A stretch of DNA of 59,291 nt from Laspinema palackyanum D2c (GCF_025370875.1 NZ_JAMXFD010000020.1:52174-111464), one strand, 5' to 3'; counted from the stretch's first letter, positions 37,300-47,144 are shown. Notes: generated from the letters alone by a model not told the origin. Program-made: numbers and translations.

Positions 37300-37854
37300 G
37301 TGGCAAGTCACAAGATCCTAGTTATCGATGATAGTGCAGTGATCCGGCGCATGGTCAGAGATATGCTGCCTGCCGGTAACTTTGAAGTATTAGAAGCAAA
37401 AGACGGCGAGCAAGGACTCAAGCTGATCCGGGACGAACGCCCGAACCTGATTATGTTGGACTTCCTCCTCCCCAAGGTCAGCGGTTGGGAGGTCTTTCAA
37501 CAGTTGGAAAAAACGTCCAAAACCGAAGGGAAGATGACTCCCCTGGTCTTGATGTCAGGACGCAAGGAGGAAGTCGCCGAAAAAATTGCTGAACCCTTCG
37601 AGTATTTTGAATTTATCGAGAAGCCGTTTGAGAAGAAATCCCTGATTGAAGCGATTAAAACTTCGATGGCGAAGGCCAAAAAATGGCCACCGACGGGTGC
37701 TGCACCCACCCCCACAACGGCATCAGATTCCAATGCCAGTGCGGCAGAAATTAAGGCCCTCAAGCAGCAAATGGCTAAAATGCAGGCTGAAATTAATGCC
37801 TTAAAGAAACAGATGACTCAAGTGGTGACCTTAATCAAAACAAAGTTGAAGTAG
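37300..37854 (+). CDS. Single-domain response regulator with C-terminal coiled coil
   Basis: The 184 residues start at a GTG preceded by AGAGGAG. A complete receiver domain covers 1-125: acidic DD at 10-11, phospho-acceptor D54 in IMLDFLLPK, S86 in LMSGR and K108 in IEKPF. A Pro/Ala/Thr-rich linker leads to a predicted coiled coil at about 145-184 (heptads of KALKQQMAKMQAEINALKKQ). There is no DNA-binding or enzyme output, so it would act by protein contact or dimerisation, as in PilG/CheY-type regulators. The partner kinase is not nearby. Confidence 0.9.
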   Translation: MASHKILVIDDSAVIRRMVRDMLPAGNFEVLEAKDGEQGLKLIRDERPNLIMLDFLLPKVSGWEVFQQLEKTSKTEGKMTPLVLMSGRKEEVAEKIAEPFEYFEFIEKPFEKKSLIEAIKTSMAKAKKWPPTGAAPTPTTASDSNASAAEIKALKQQMAKMQAEINALKKQMTQVVTLIKTKLK

Positions 37855-38084
37855 TCCCCAGGCGCACCGATCGCGTCAACAACTCACCTCAATCCCACCG
37901 TCTTGTGTCTGTCGGCCTTGACGGGTAATCGGTGTGGGTTGAAGGGGGTGTTGAGTCCCCCAGGGCTCCCTAAATCCAGATTTGGAGGGGCGATCTCGCC
38001 GTGAATGACCCTCGCAAGATTGCCGATCTCCTCCCGATGCCCCAGAATTCTGATGTCTGAACGTTTAACAGAGAGTTGACTGAA

Positions 38085-39119
38085 ATGGCTATAGAGTCCC
38101 ACTTTGCCGATCGCCTCCGGGAAGGAGCAAGGCGCTCACTAGAGTTGATCGACCGCTTTTCAACAGCGCGAGTCCTGGTGATTGGCGATTTGACCCTGGA
38201 TGAATTTCTCACGGGTCAGGTGGAGCGTATTTCCCGAGAAGCCCCCGTCTTAATTCTGCGCCATGAAAGCACCCGCCAAGTCCCCGGAGGGGGAGCCAAT
38301 GCGGTTTACAATCTGGCCCTCATGGGAGCGAATGTTAAAGTCGCCGGTTTAGTCGGCCAAGATGAACAAGGGAAAGCCCTCTGCCGCATTTTTGAAGCGG
38401 CAGGAATCGATATTGGGGGGATTTTCATCGATGGCGATCGGCCCACGGTCACCAAAACCCGGATTTCCGGCCATGCGCGTCAGTCGGTGACTCAGCAGGT
38501 GGTTCGGGTCGATCGCAAATCCGATGAGTTACCCCGCTTAGACTTACAGCAACAACTCGCCGACTATATCCGTGCTCAACTCCCCACTGTGGATGCCGTT
38601 GTCTGTTCCGACTATGGCGATGGGGTCCTGACTCCCCTAGTGATTGAGGCGGCGTTAGGACATGGACTAACCGTGGTGGATGCTCAAACTGACCTCCATC
38701 GCTATGCCGGTGCAACCATCTTTACCCCCAATGTCCCAGAAGCGGAACAAGCGGTGGGATATTCAATTACCACGCCCCAATCTGTCACCCAAGCTTCCCG
38801 GGACCTGCTGACCCTCACCCAGGCGCAACAAATGCTGATTACCCGAGGGGATGAAGGCATGACCTTATGCGATCGGGCCGGGATGGAACATCACATCCCC
38901 CCGTTCAATCGCACCGATGTGTTTGACGTAACAGGTGCCGGGGATACGGTGGTGTCTGCACTCACCCTCGGACTCTGTGCCGGGGGTTCCTACTGGGAGG
39001 CGGCAGTTCTCGGCAATTTGGCCGCCAGCATTGTCGTCCGGCAATTTGGCACCGCCACCACCACTCAAGGGGAAATGAAGGAGGCGTTAGCCTTATTGTT
39101 GAGTGAGGAGACGGTTTAA
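38085..39119 (+). CDS. PfkB-family sugar kinase, HldE kinase-domain type
   Basis: The 344 residues match the kinase half of HldE/RfaE, which phosphorylates D-glycero-D-manno-heptose 7-phosphate: VLVIGDLTLDEFLTGQVERI, the PGGGANAVYNLALMGANV block, IFTPNVPEAEQAVG and the catalytic VTGAGDTVVSALTL with its GAGD anion hole and Asp base. The cytidylyltransferase half of HldE is absent. I chose the ATG at 38085 with GAGAG 9 nt upstream; a TTG at 38076 is also in frame. The substrate could be heptose phosphate for cell-surface polysaccharide or another sugar. Confidence 0.85.
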   Translation: MAIESHFADRLREGARRSLELIDRFSTARVLVIGDLTLDEFLTGQVERISREAPVLILRHESTRQVPGGGANAVYNLALMGANVKVAGLVGQDEQGKALCRIFEAAGIDIGGIFIDGDRPTVTKTRISGHARQSVTQQVVRVDRKSDELPRLDLQQQLADYIRAQLPTVDAVVCSDYGDGVLTPLVIEAALGHGLTVVDAQTDLHRYAGATIFTPNVPEAEQAVGYSITTPQSVTQASRDLLTLTQAQQMLITRGDEGMTLCDRAGMEHHIPPFNRTDVFDVTGAGDTVVSALTLGLCAGGSYWEAAVLGNLAASIVVRQFGTATTTQGEMKEALALLLSEETV

Positions 39120-39132
39120 GGGAGATGGGTTC

Positions 39133-39409
39133 CTGTTCGTAGTAACGACTTTAGTCGTTTCCGCGTGACTTGGCGGATGCCATGACACGCGCTCACTCAA
39201 AAGAGGCGATCGCTCCAGTCCCCAAACAGGTGCTTAATCCCAGAAGGGTAAGTGTCATGGCATCTGCCATGACACGATAGCAACGACTGAAGTCGTTACT
39301 ACAAACATGAATCCTAATCTCCCCAAACAGGTGCTTAATCCCAGAAGGGTAAGTGTCATGGCAGATGCCATGACACGAAAGCAACGACTGAAGTCGTTAC
39401 TACAAACAT
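39133..39409. repeat. Cluster of three palindromic dispersed repeats
   Basis: Two 89-bp direct copies (39220-39308 and 39321-39409, offset 101 bp) are almost identical. Each contains an 11-bp-arm palindrome (GTGTCATGGCA with TGCCATGACAC) with a 2-nt centre, then ACGACT/AGTCGT and ACTACAAAC. The centres are TC in one copy and GA in the other, as if the palindrome had inverted. A third, inverted and diverged copy lies at 39133-39193. Short frames on the minus strand here are repeat artefacts. A relative is found at 5880-5915. Confidence 0.85.
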
Positions 39410-39996
39410 TGGACCCATTTCCCCATGCTCCCGACATAAGCACAACCAATCACAGGAGAGGGGAAAGCTCAGAATTCTAGGCCGATCGCCCCGATGCTTG
39501 CTTAGAAATGTAAAAATATTATTATTTTATTAGAGTTTCCCCTTGACCCCAGACTGCACTCCGGCTCGCCGGATCGTCTCCACAAGGGGATCGCCTAGAG
39601 TGACTGGGTTCTAACCCATTCGGCCCTTCCCGATTTCCCGGGATTCGTCGGGACGATGGGGGGCGATCCCTCTCCCCTTTAACCTTATAAGGCTAACGAT
39701 TTGGAGAGTTTCTAGCGGTGAAATAGTGGCTTTTTCAATGCAATTCGGTACAATAAAAGTGAAAAGCAGTTCGTGATTCAGGTCACAAACATGGTTTTAG
39801 CAATATGGAGATTCACAGTCCCCTGACCGGCGCAATCCCTCTGGGAATCGCCCAGGAAACAATCAAGAGGGCCGCTTTGAGTCCAAGAAGATTCCAACCG
39901 ATTCAAGGTAAAGGGTGCAGCCTGAGCGTTCAGGTATTCTACAGGGTCTTGCTTAACCAACTGATGTATTTTTTCTAAAGCTGCGGGGTTTTTTCT
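39410..39996. other. Intergenic region upstream of the second anti-sigma gene
   Basis: This stretch of 587 bp has no recognised gene. A 60-codon minus-strand frame at 39778-39960 lacks any support. CCCCTTG near 39540 and CAAGGGG near 39585 are inverted copies. An AT-rich stretch around 39510-39530 could include a promoter. Confidence 0.4.
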
Positions 39997-40446
39997 GTGA
40001 TTGCTATTTCACCTCGTCCAATAGAGCATAGCTGGAACACAATTAGCTTTGCTTCCACGCTCTATTTGTGTCCCATTCTGGATCTGCTGTTGGTTGATAT
40101 TCCGCGCCAATGGCAGGCTGAAATCCGTCTCGGGCTTCAGGAAGCGTTAGTCAATGCTGCCAAGCATGGAAACAATTTAGACCCCCGAAAAACCGTTGTG
40201 GTTCGATTTAGTGCGATCGCCGATGAATATTGGTGGGCGATCTCCGATCAAGGAAAAGGCTTTGCCTGTGCTTGTCCTTGTCACATCCAGCCCGATGAAC
40301 ATTTGCCCCATGATGAAGGAGAATGCGGCAGAGGGCTTTTTATTTTACACCAAATTTTTGATCAAGTAAATTGGGACAATAACAGCCGAGAACTCAAATT
40401 ATGTAAACAATTTAATCAGTCCTCACGATTACCTAAACTTCGATAA
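39997..40446 (+). CDS. Second RsbW-like anti-sigma factor / serine kinase
   Basis: The 149 residues start at a GTG. GHKL motifs are the N-box RLGLQEALVNAAKHGNN, G1 box ISDQGKGF and G2 box ECGRGLFILHQIFD. It contains a Cys-rich insertion CACPCH after the G1 box, which the protein at 10301 lacks. It should be a serine kinase that binds a sigma factor or other target, but no phosphatase or STAS protein is next to it. It may share partners with the 8630/10301 pair. Confidence 0.88.
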   Translation: MIAISPRPIEHSWNTISFASTLYLCPILDLLLVDIPRQWQAEIRLGLQEALVNAAKHGNNLDPRKTVVVRFSAIADEYWWAISDQGKGFACACPCHIQPDEHLPHDEGECGRGLFILHQIFDQVNWDNNSRELKLCKQFNQSSRLPKLR

Positions 40447-40547
40447 GCGATCGCTTAGGTCACCGGATCCCGGAATCCCCGGTGGATCATTCTTGAAACG
40501 GGACTCAATCTGGGGAAACAAGCTCTTGTGAGGTTTTTCTGGAGTGA

Positions 40548-40877
40548 CTATTGACTAGACGATTTAGAAGGGCGATCGCCATGAGTCGGACAGGGGGGAG
40601 CGCTAATCGAGCGGTCAATCCACCCCACAGCTTGGTGCAGCCGTAATAAAGCTTCCTCGGGGTTTTCCTTCAGCAAAAACACTAAAGCGGCAGCAGCCTG
40701 TTCTTTCGCGCGAACCGATCGGTTAGACTTCAGGCGATGCCAATCAGTTTCTGTTAAAGTCAGGCGTTCGGCGAGGGCCTGAGCGAGTTCTAGGGTGCTA
40801 AACTCTTGTAACTTGTCCGAAAGGGGACTGTGCAAACCCATCGTCCGGTTGCCGTGGGTTGGAGTTGGGTTAGCCAT
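40548..40877 (-). CDS. Conserved cyanobacterial-type small protein, unknown function
   Basis: The 109 residues contain a helical core (STLELAQALAERLTLTETDW, KEQAAAALVFLLKENPEEAL, LLRLHQAVGWIDRSI) with polar tails. It may belong to DUF6439, but I am not certain. No signal peptide or membrane segment is seen. It stands alone between the anti-sigma gene and the divergent coiled-coil gene. Confidence 0.65.
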   Translation of the reverse strand: MANPTPTHGNRTMGLHSPLSDKLQEFSTLELAQALAERLTLTETDWHRLKSNRSVRAKEQAAAALVFLLKENPEEALLRLHQAVGWIDRSISAPPCPTHGDRPSKSSSQ

Positions 40878-41068
40878 TGTACAAATCCCATCAATTCAAT
40901 GGGGGCGAATTTCTTATGCGCGGTCAGGAATGGATGAGCGCATCACTCCACCCCATTTTAGGGGCAGGATATCTTGAATGGAAAAAGAGTAGAAGTAGCA
41001 TACCATATTTATGGCATCCTGCACGGTGAGCTTGTAAAATTATCTATTTTTATTTCTAACAGTCCCGA

Positions 41069-41524
41069 ATGACATTACCTTCCGACCCCTCCGACCCCTC
41101 AGACTCTCAGCGATCGGGCGAATTGCCTAGCGATCGCGGCGTAAATCGTGAGGGTCCCCCCGGATCTGACAGCAACCCTTTGGGAGAAATTGAGCACCAG
41201 ATCCAAGACACCGAGCGATCGCTCAACCACCTCAAAGAGCGGATCGCGCAAGTCCAGCGCGATCGCCAGCGCCAACGAGAACTCCAAAACCGACGAGATG
41301 ACATCCGTCGCCAGGTTCGTCAAGCCAAAAACACTCACCCCTCCCTCCTGCCGGAACTCAAACAAGAGTTAAAACAAATCCAGGGCACCCTAGAGGCGAT
41401 CGAACTCAACTTAGAAAGCGAACTCTTCAGCTTTAGCGCCCTCAGAGAACCCTTTTGGCAAGCCCTTCGCTTTGGTGGAATTGGCATCATCATCGGCTGG
41501 TTATTAAGAGCCTGGGCCAGCTAA
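41069..41524 (+). CDS. Coiled-coil protein with C-terminal membrane anchor
   Basis: The 151 residues have a polar N-terminus of about 38 residues (Ser/Pro/Asp-rich), a heptad coiled coil at about 40-118 (IEHQIQDTERSLNHLKERIA, then QRDRQRQRELQNRRDDIRRQ), and one hydrophobic helix near the end (FGGIGIIIGWLLRAW). It should be a tail-anchored protein. The role is unknown. It lies 75 bp upstream of asnS on the same strand and may share its transcript. Confidence 0.75.
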   Translation: MTLPSDPSDPSDSQRSGELPSDRGVNREGPPGSDSNPLGEIEHQIQDTERSLNHLKERIAQVQRDRQRQRELQNRRDDIRRQVRQAKNTHPSLLPELKQELKQIQGTLEAIELNLESELFSFSALREPFWQALRFGGIGIIIGWLLRAWAS

Positions 41525-41599
41525 ACTCAAAAACGCAACCCTCACCCCCGTCCCTCCGTTAAAATCATTAAAATCTCAACCTAAACGCAAAACTCTAAA

Positions 41600-42991
41600 A
41601 TGAAACAAAGGATTGTTGAAATTTTACGAACCGGCGAACCCCAAACATCCGTAACCATTCAGGGGTGGGTCCGCACCAAACGAGAATTAAAAGAATTTAC
41701 CTTTGTTGAAGTCAATGATGGTTCCTCCCTGGCGAACCTTCAAATCGTTCTCAATCCTGACTTACCCCAATACACCGAAATTCTCAAACAACTCAACACC
41801 GGCGCATCCCTAGAAGTCTCCGGCATTCTTGTTGAGTCTCCCGCCAAAGGACAACGGATCGAACTCCACGCCTCCGAGGTGAAACTCTATGGCGAATCCG
41901 ACCCGGAAACCTACCCCCTCCAGAAAAAGCGCCACTCGTTTGAGTTTTTGAGGACGATCGGACATTTACGCGGACGCACCAACACTTTTGGGGCCGTCTT
42001 TCGCGTCCGCAACGCTGCCGCGACTGCCATTCACCAATTCTTCCAAGAACGCGGGTTTCTCTGGGTTCATACTCCAATCATGACTGCCAGTGATTGTGAA
42101 GGTGCGGGGGAAATGTTAGCCGTCACCAGTTTAAATCTCCAGGACATTCCCCGGTTAGAAAATAGCAATCAAGTGGACTATGGGAAAGACTTTTTCGGCA
42201 AACCGGCTTATCTAACGGTCAGCGGTCAATTAGAAGCCGAAGTCATGGCAATGGCTTTGAGCGATGTTTATACCTTTGGTCCAACCTTTCGGGCGGAAAA
42301 TTCCAACACCTCCCGACACCTCGCTGAGTTTTGGATGGTGGAACCAGAAATGGCCTTTTGTGACCTAACCGGAGATATGGATTTAGCCGAGGCATTCTTA
42401 AAATATATCTTTAAGTTTGTGTTGGAAAAATGTCCGGAAGATATGGAATTTTTCAACGATCGCATCGATAAAACGGTGCTAGAAACGGCGAATAATATCA
42501 TCAACAATAAGTTTGAGCGGGTGACTTATACTGAAGCGGTTGCTCTGTTGAAAAAAGCGGACAAAAAGTTCGAGTTTCCGGTAGAGTGGGGACTAGATTT
42601 ACAATCGGAACATGAACGCTATCTGGCTGAAGAGTTATTTAAAAAAACGGCGATCGTCACGGATTATCCTGTAGAAATCAAAGCCTTCTACATGAGGCTG
42701 AATGATGACAACAAGACAGTCGCCGCAATGGATATTCTGGCCCCCAAAATTGGTGAAATCATCGGCGGTTCCCAACGGGAAGAACGTCTGGATATTCTCC
42801 AACGCAGGTTGGAACAGCAAGGACTGAGTATTGAGGATTATTGGTGGTATTTAGATTTACGCCGCTACGGGAGCGTTCCTCATGCCGGGTTCGGATTAGG
42901 ATTCGAGCGCTTAGTGCAATTTATGACCGGGATGAGCAACATCCGGGATGTGATTCCTTTCCCCCGTGCACCCCTGAGCATCGATTTTTAA
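41600..42991 (+). CDS. asnS: Asparagine--tRNA ligase
   Basis: This 463-residue class IIb synthetase charges tRNA-Asn. The N-terminal OB-fold ([20 protein letters not shown]) binds the anticodon. The catalytic domain shows motif 2 [20 protein letters not shown] and motif 3 [15 protein letters not shown], with the asparagine-enzyme block [12 protein letters not shown]. It ends with the usual [10 protein letters not shown]. With a direct enzyme, the organism need not make Asn-tRNA by amidotransferase alone. A hairpin repeat follows the stop. Confidence 0.97.
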   Translation: MKQRIVEILRTGEPQTSVTIQGWVRTKRELKEFTFVEVNDGSSLANLQIVLNPDLPQYTEILKQLNTGASLEVSGILVESPAKGQRIELHASEVKLYGESDPETYPLQKKRHSFEFLRTIGHLRGRTNTFGAVFRVRNAAATAIHQFFQERGFLWVHTPIMTASDCEGAGEMLAVTSLNLQDIPRLENSNQVDYGKDFFGKPAYLTVSGQLEAEVMAMALSDVYTFGPTFRAENSNTSRHLAEFWMVEPEMAFCDLTGDMDLAEAFLKYIFKFVLEKCPEDMEFFNDRIDKTVLETANNIINNKFERVTYTEAVALLKKADKKFEFPVEWGLDLQSEHERYLAEELFKKTAIVTDYPVEIKAFYMRLNDDNKTVAAMDILAPKIGEIIGGSQREERLDILQRRLEQQGLSIEDYWWYLDLRRYGSVPHAGFGLGFERLVQFMTGMSNIRDVIPFPRAPLSIDF

Positions 42992-43003
42992 GGCAAGGAC
43001 AAA

Positions 43004-43067
43004 AAACCGGGTTTCTGTCATAGATGGATGGCTTTGTGGGCAGAAACTGTGATCAGAAACCCGGTTT
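43004..43067. repeat. AAACCGGGTTT hairpin after asnS
   Basis: Perfect 13-bp arms (43004-43016 and 43055-43067; AAACCGGGTTTCT and its reverse complement) enclose 38 nt. The element lies between the convergent 3' ends of asnS and the proline-rich gene and may serve as a bidirectional terminator. Related elements are at 52890 and 56848. Confidence 0.8.
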
Positions 43068-43090
43068 CTAACCTGTAGTGCAATCCTGGA

Positions 43091-44740
43091 CTAGGGATTG
43101 GAGAAGGTATTAATCTCACCGCCTCCAATATGGCGACCGGGAACGGAATTGGGGACTGAAAACGGCTGAATCGTTTGAATGGGTTGCACTCCTGGAGTCT
43201 CTCGGTTGAGATTAAGTCCGGAATTGTCCATTTGAGGAGACGGAACCGAGGGGGGATTTAAGGGTTGATAGATCGGTACATTGCTGGCGGGATTGAGGGG
43301 GGAGGGACTGGGGAGATTATTGGGTTGATTTAGGGGTTGAACTCCTGGGGAAACCGAAGGAGAATTGCCCACAGGTTGATTACTGGGAGACTGATAGATC
43401 GAAGAGTTGGGGATTAGGTCCGTAGCAGTGCCCAGATTACTCGGTGCTTGGGGAGCAGCGGTGGGTGCAATTGGAGCCAAGGGGACTTGTTCACCTCGCA
43501 ATCGCAATAAATAATCATAAGCATTGGTGGGGTTGGAATTAGGAATTGGAGGGGTAGAGAGAAGGGGTTGATAGTTGTTCGGATTGTTGTAATCCTCCGA
43601 GTAATCGAGGGTATAGTTAGGACTCATTTCTCCCGGCAATCTCGGGGTGAGTTGCAGGTTCGGATTCACGGACGGCTGATTTGAAACGGACCCCGGGACT
43701 CCGTAGGAATTGGGGAGATTCCCCGGGGTGCTGTTAGGCGTTGGGGTCTGTTGAGGCTGGTTTCCGTAGGGACTCGGGGAAGTTAAGGGTGTACCGTAAG
43801 GGTTATTTGGCCCCGGTGCAATGGGGTTTCGAGAGGGATTAGCCCCATTTTGGGGAGTGCCGTTAGGGGTTGGCGCTGGTTGAGGGGTGTTTCCCGAGGG
43901 AGTCGGTGAAGTTTGGGACCCGGAGTTGGCGGTATTTTGGGTGGCGTTGGGGCGATTTCCAGCAGCACTTCCTTGATTAGATCCTGCTTGGGGGGTAGAG
44001 TCTCCCCCTTGACTCGCTGCGGGATTGTCAGGGTTGCGATCGCCGCTGGTCGAGTTGTTGGGAGAATACAAGCGATCCATTGCTGATTGCAAGGGACTCA
44101 CCGGCAATCGGGTCAAGTCTGGGGTCTCAAAATTATTAACGCGACCGGAATAAATTCCCAAGCGATTCCCGGGGGTTGGGGGGGTCCCATTGCTATTTGC
44201 TGGAGGGGTAGGCACTCCGAGAATGCTGACCTCGGGTAACGCTTCCGGTTCAGAGGTCCCATTATCCGCTGAGGGTAAAAGAGAGAGCTCTGGCAGATTG
44301 TATAGATCTTCCCCGTTTTGAGTGGCGTCCTGCGGGCCCGCTGAACCCCGGTTAGTCGAGGAGGGTAGGGGGGTCGGTTGCGATCGCGTTGAAGGAGACC
44401 TCCGGTTAGAGTTCCTCGGGGTAGGCAGTGGAATGGGCGCAGGCTGCTGCATCTGGTTCAAATCATTGAGCAACACCGCCGAACTATCAATATCTGCGGC
44501 GATCGCACTGTCTTCTGGGGAAATCCCCATCCCTCCCTCTGGCTCATTGCCGAGTTCCATCTCCTCATCATCTTCTAGGCTAAACAGATAAAACTGTTCT
44601 GGATTGTGGGAAAACTCCCAGATCAACAGGGTTAACAGTCCCAGAATCAGCACCGAACCCCACACGAAGGGTCGCGTGTAATGTCTTAACTGCGCTCGGA
44701 TTTTGCGGACCGTAGGAGAGGTGGGGTTAGGGTGTGACAT
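43091..44740 (-). CDS. Membrane-anchored Pro/Asn/Ser-rich protein, unknown function
   Basis: From the ATG at 44740 the product has about 549 residues (an in-frame TTG at 44767 is less likely). A basic N-terminus and one hydrophobic helix at about 25-42 (FVWGSVLILGLLTLLIWEF) anchor it. A short acidic segment follows (LEDDEEMELGNEPEGG). The rest is a long low-complexity region rich in Pro, Asn, Ser, Thr and Gln with PTP, PNP and NQP repeats, probably disordered and periplasmic. It lies on the same strand just downstream of the lpt genes, so an envelope role is plausible. I recognise no domain. Confidence 0.75.
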   Translation of the reverse strand: MSHPNPTSPTVRKIRAQLRHYTRPFVWGSVLILGLLTLLIWEFSHNPEQFYLFSLEDDEEMELGNEPEGGMGISPEDSAIAADIDSSAVLLNDLNQMQQPAPIPLPTPRNSNRRSPSTRSQPTPLPSSTNRGSAGPQDATQNGEDLYNLPELSLLPSADNGTSEPEALPEVSILGVPTPPANSNGTPPTPGNRLGIYSGRVNNFETPDLTRLPVSPLQSAMDRLYSPNNSTSGDRNPDNPAASQGGDSTPQAGSNQGSAAGNRPNATQNTANSGSQTSPTPSGNTPQPAPTPNGTPQNGANPSRNPIAPGPNNPYGTPLTSPSPYGNQPQQTPTPNSTPGNLPNSYGVPGSVSNQPSVNPNLQLTPRLPGEMSPNYTLDYSEDYNNPNNYQPLLSTPPIPNSNPTNAYDYLLRLRGEQVPLAPIAPTAAPQAPSNLGTATDLIPNSSIYQSPSNQPVGNSPSVSPGVQPLNQPNNLPSPSPLNPASNVPIYQPLNPPSVPSPQMDNSGLNLNRETPGVQPIQTIQPFSVPNSVPGRHIGGGEINTFSNP

Positions 44741-44957
44741 AGCTTTTAATGCCGAGCTAATGGACAAGGCAGAGGGATGAACTGCTCTAACGTTGCTTAT
44801 TATAGAATAGTCGCACTTTAGAGGCGAAGGAATCAGTTCGGGATAAACTTTTTTTTATAAAGATTCTCTACTTTTTATTATAGTGCTTAAATCGATTGAT
44901 GAAGCCTTATTTATAAGGGTCATCAGGATTATTAATCAGTTTCAGCATTAACACCAT

Positions 44958-44985
44958 GAGAGCCAGGGCGATCGCCCCGGCTCTC
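44958..44985. terminator. Hairpin downstream of lptF/G, built on a HIP1 site
   Basis: GAGAGCC (44958-44964) and GGCTCTC (44979-44985) flank the palindrome GGGCGATCGCCC, giving a nearly perfect 28-nt hairpin. It begins 40 nt after the lptF/G stop on the minus strand. There is no clear U-tract, so termination is only a suggestion. Confidence 0.4.
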
Positions 44986-45024
44986 ACCCAGCTCTGAGGG
45001 TGTCCCTCTACCATCAACCCCTGT

Positions 45025-46137
45025 TTATCGTGAAGCCCGCACCAGCAAAAATCCGCCTATCACTAACCCGAGCGCCATCGGCAACCAAGCGGCCATAAAG
45101 GGAGAGAGAATAGCCAGTTGACCCAAAGCATTGGCGAGAAAGGCCGTTAAATAGTAGCCAAAGATAATAATAATGCTAATCCCAAAACTGGTTGCTTTAC
45201 TGGCACGACGGGGGCCGAGTCCCAAGGTAGACCCGATTAACCCAAACAAAACGCAGACAAAGGGCAAGGCATATTTTTGTTGAATCCGGACCTCTAACTC
45301 CCGAATATCTTTTTCACTCCCTCCGAAGCGAATAATTTCCAATCGTTCCTTGGATTGCTTGATGCTCATTTCCCCATAATCTCGCCCTCGGGAGGCTAAA
45401 TCTAAAGGAGTGCGAGGGAGTTGGAGTTCTTGATGTTCAAACCGGACAATATTGCGATAAGAGCCATCGGGAGCGATTAAATAAACAGTTCCATTAAAAA
45501 AATCCCAGGTATTTTCTTTGGGATTCCAAATTGCCGATTCTGCTGAAATAATTTGATTTAATCCCATTTGGGAACGGTCGAGAATGGTTAAGGTTTTCAT
45601 CCGTTCCCCATCGAACTCTTCTGCATAAAACAGGCGCTTCATCACCGTTACTCGGTCCCCATCCTCTTGGGTTACCCGGTCAAATTCTGTGTAAATAATA
45701 TTCCGGTCTTGAAAAGAGGGTCTCTCTTGATTCATCGCTTGTTGTAAGGTAATGGTCGCCTGATAGTTAGCTGCCGGAACGATCAGTTCATTAAAGGCAA
45801 AGGTTAATCCGGTGACGCAAAAGCTCAAGGCGATCGCCGGGACGACCAATCGATAGACGCTCACCCCACAACTGCGTAAGGCCACGATTTCGCTATCGGC
45901 GGACATCCGGGAATACCCCATCAAGGTAGCGAGTAATACGGACATGGGAAAGGCTAGAACGATAAAATCCGGTAGTTTTAACAGGAAAACTTGGACGGCA
46001 ATTTCTATCGGTAAACCTTTTTCAGTGACGCGACGCACGAGGTCAAATAAGGTCCCGATCGCCACCCCTACGGAAGAAAATGAGCCGACTCCAAACAGAA
46101 ACGGCCCAATTAACTCAAGGGCGATATAGCGATCCAT
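45025..46137 (-). CDS. LptF/LptG (YjgP/YjgQ) family permease
   Basis: This is a membrane component of the Lpt machine that extracts lipopolysaccharide from the inner membrane. From the ATG at 46137, which has GAGG 7 nt upstream, it has 370 residues; an ATG at 46200 would add 21 without a Shine-Dalgarno. Family blocks: MDRYIALELIGPFLFGVG, the LVRRVTEKGLPIEIAVQVFL segment, FPMSVLLATLMGYSRMSADS and EIVALRSCGVSVYRLV. A large periplasmic beta-jellyroll separates N- and C-terminal helices. Cyanobacteria often have one such protein acting as a homodimer. LptB is upstream on the same strand. Confidence 0.93.
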   Translation of the reverse strand: MDRYIALELIGPFLFGVGSFSSVGVAIGTLFDLVRRVTEKGLPIEIAVQVFLLKLPDFIVLAFPMSVLLATLMGYSRMSADSEIVALRSCGVSVYRLVVPAIALSFCVTGLTFAFNELIVPAANYQATITLQQAMNQERPSFQDRNIIYTEFDRVTQEDGDRVTVMKRLFYAEEFDGERMKTLTILDRSQMGLNQIISAESAIWNPKENTWDFFNGTVYLIAPDGSYRNIVRFEHQELQLPRTPLDLASRGRDYGEMSIKQSKERLEIIRFGGSEKDIRELEVRIQQKYALPFVCVLFGLIGSTLGLGPRRASKATSFGISIIIIFGYYLTAFLANALGQLAILSPFMAAWLPMALGLVIGGFLLVRASR

Positions 46138-46412
46138 CACCGAGCCTCGCAACAGCCACCAACTGAAGGATTGAAAAGATTTTAATGAATTGGAGATCAT
46201 TGTAAGTGTGAGGAGGAGTTGATGCGATGGCAGTGTTTAGCAGTCCGGAGGAGGGACTGCATGAACCCTAACTTTAATTATTAAAATGAAGGAAAATCCC
46301 TCGGTTATTTTCAACTCATGAGAATTACATCCTGCTATTTTGGGGATGAATGGGAATTTACATCGGTAATTTTTAAATAAAAAAGCGAGATTGAACAGAG
46401 ATTGAGCTAATT

Positions 46413-47144
46413 TTAAGATAGCGTAAAATTTTCCCCGAGATAATATTGTCGGACCAGGGGATTGGTCGAGAGTTCCTCGGGGGTGCCAAATGCCAGAATT
46501 TGTCCATCCCGCATGATGTAGGCGCGATCAGTGATGGCGAGGGTTTCGCGGACATTATGATCGGTAATCAGAATCCCCATCTGGCGATCGCGGAGTTTGG
46601 CAACGATTTCCTGCATTTCCGACACGGCGATCGGGTCAACCCCAGCAAAGGGTTCATCTAACAGCAAAAATGTAGGACCCTCGCCCTGTACGGCTAAGGC
46701 CCTTGCCATTTCAGTCCGGCGGCGTTCTCCCCCCGAGACGTTTTTGCCCTTGGTATGGGCGACAACTTGTAGACGAAACTCTCGCAGTAGCGTATTCAGC
46801 CGCTGTTGCCACTGCCAAGGCGGGACTTTAGTTTGTTCCAAAACCAGCAAAATGTTATCTTGGACCGTCAGATTCCGAAAAATGCTCGGTTCTTGAGCCA
46901 GATAGCCGATTCCTAAGCGAGCGCGGTCTTGGATGGATAACGGGGTAATATCTACGTTATCGAGCCAAATTTTCCCCTCGGTGGGTTTTTCTAGTCCCGT
47001 CACTATATAAAAGGTGGTGGTTTTTCCGGCACCATTGGGACCGAGCAAACCGACAATTTCCCCTTGGGAAACCGAAAGGCTCACCCGGTTGACGACGGCG
47101 CGCTTGCCGTAGGATTTGTGAATATTCTCCAACCATATTTTCAC
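46413..47144 (-). CDS. lptB: LPS export ABC transporter ATP-binding protein
   Basis: LptB powers LPS extraction together with the LptF/G permease. The 243 residues start at a GTG (MKIWLENIHKSYGKRAVV). Walker A is GPNGAGKTT at about 35-43, the signature VSGGERRRTEMARAL and Walker B FLLLDEPFAGVDPIAV, and the family's FRNLTVQDN and LGIGYLAQEPSIF Q-loop blocks are present. It lies between lptA and lptF/G, all on the minus strand. Confidence 0.94.
   Translation of the reverse strand: MKIWLENIHKSYGKRAVVNRVSLSVSQGEIVGLLGPNGAGKTTTFYIVTGLEKPTEGKIWLDNVDITPLSIQDRARLGIGYLAQEPSIFRNLTVQDNILLVLEQTKVPPWQWQQRLNTLLREFRLQVVAHTKGKNVSGGERRRTEMARALAVQGEGPTFLLLDEPFAGVDPIAVSEMQEIVAKLRDRQMGILITDHNVRETLAITDRAYIMRDGQILAFGTPEELSTNPLVRQYYLGENFTLS

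Noticed and set aside
39220-39409. Direct repeats that might be taken for a CRISPR array
   Set aside because: Only two 89-bp copies, internally palindromic, with a 12-bp gap and no cas genes. They fit dispersed palindromic elements.
39193-39449. Two overlapping short minus-strand frames with repeated peptide (VCSNDFSRC, LGLSTCLG)
   Set aside because: They are translations of the palindromic repeats and not genes.
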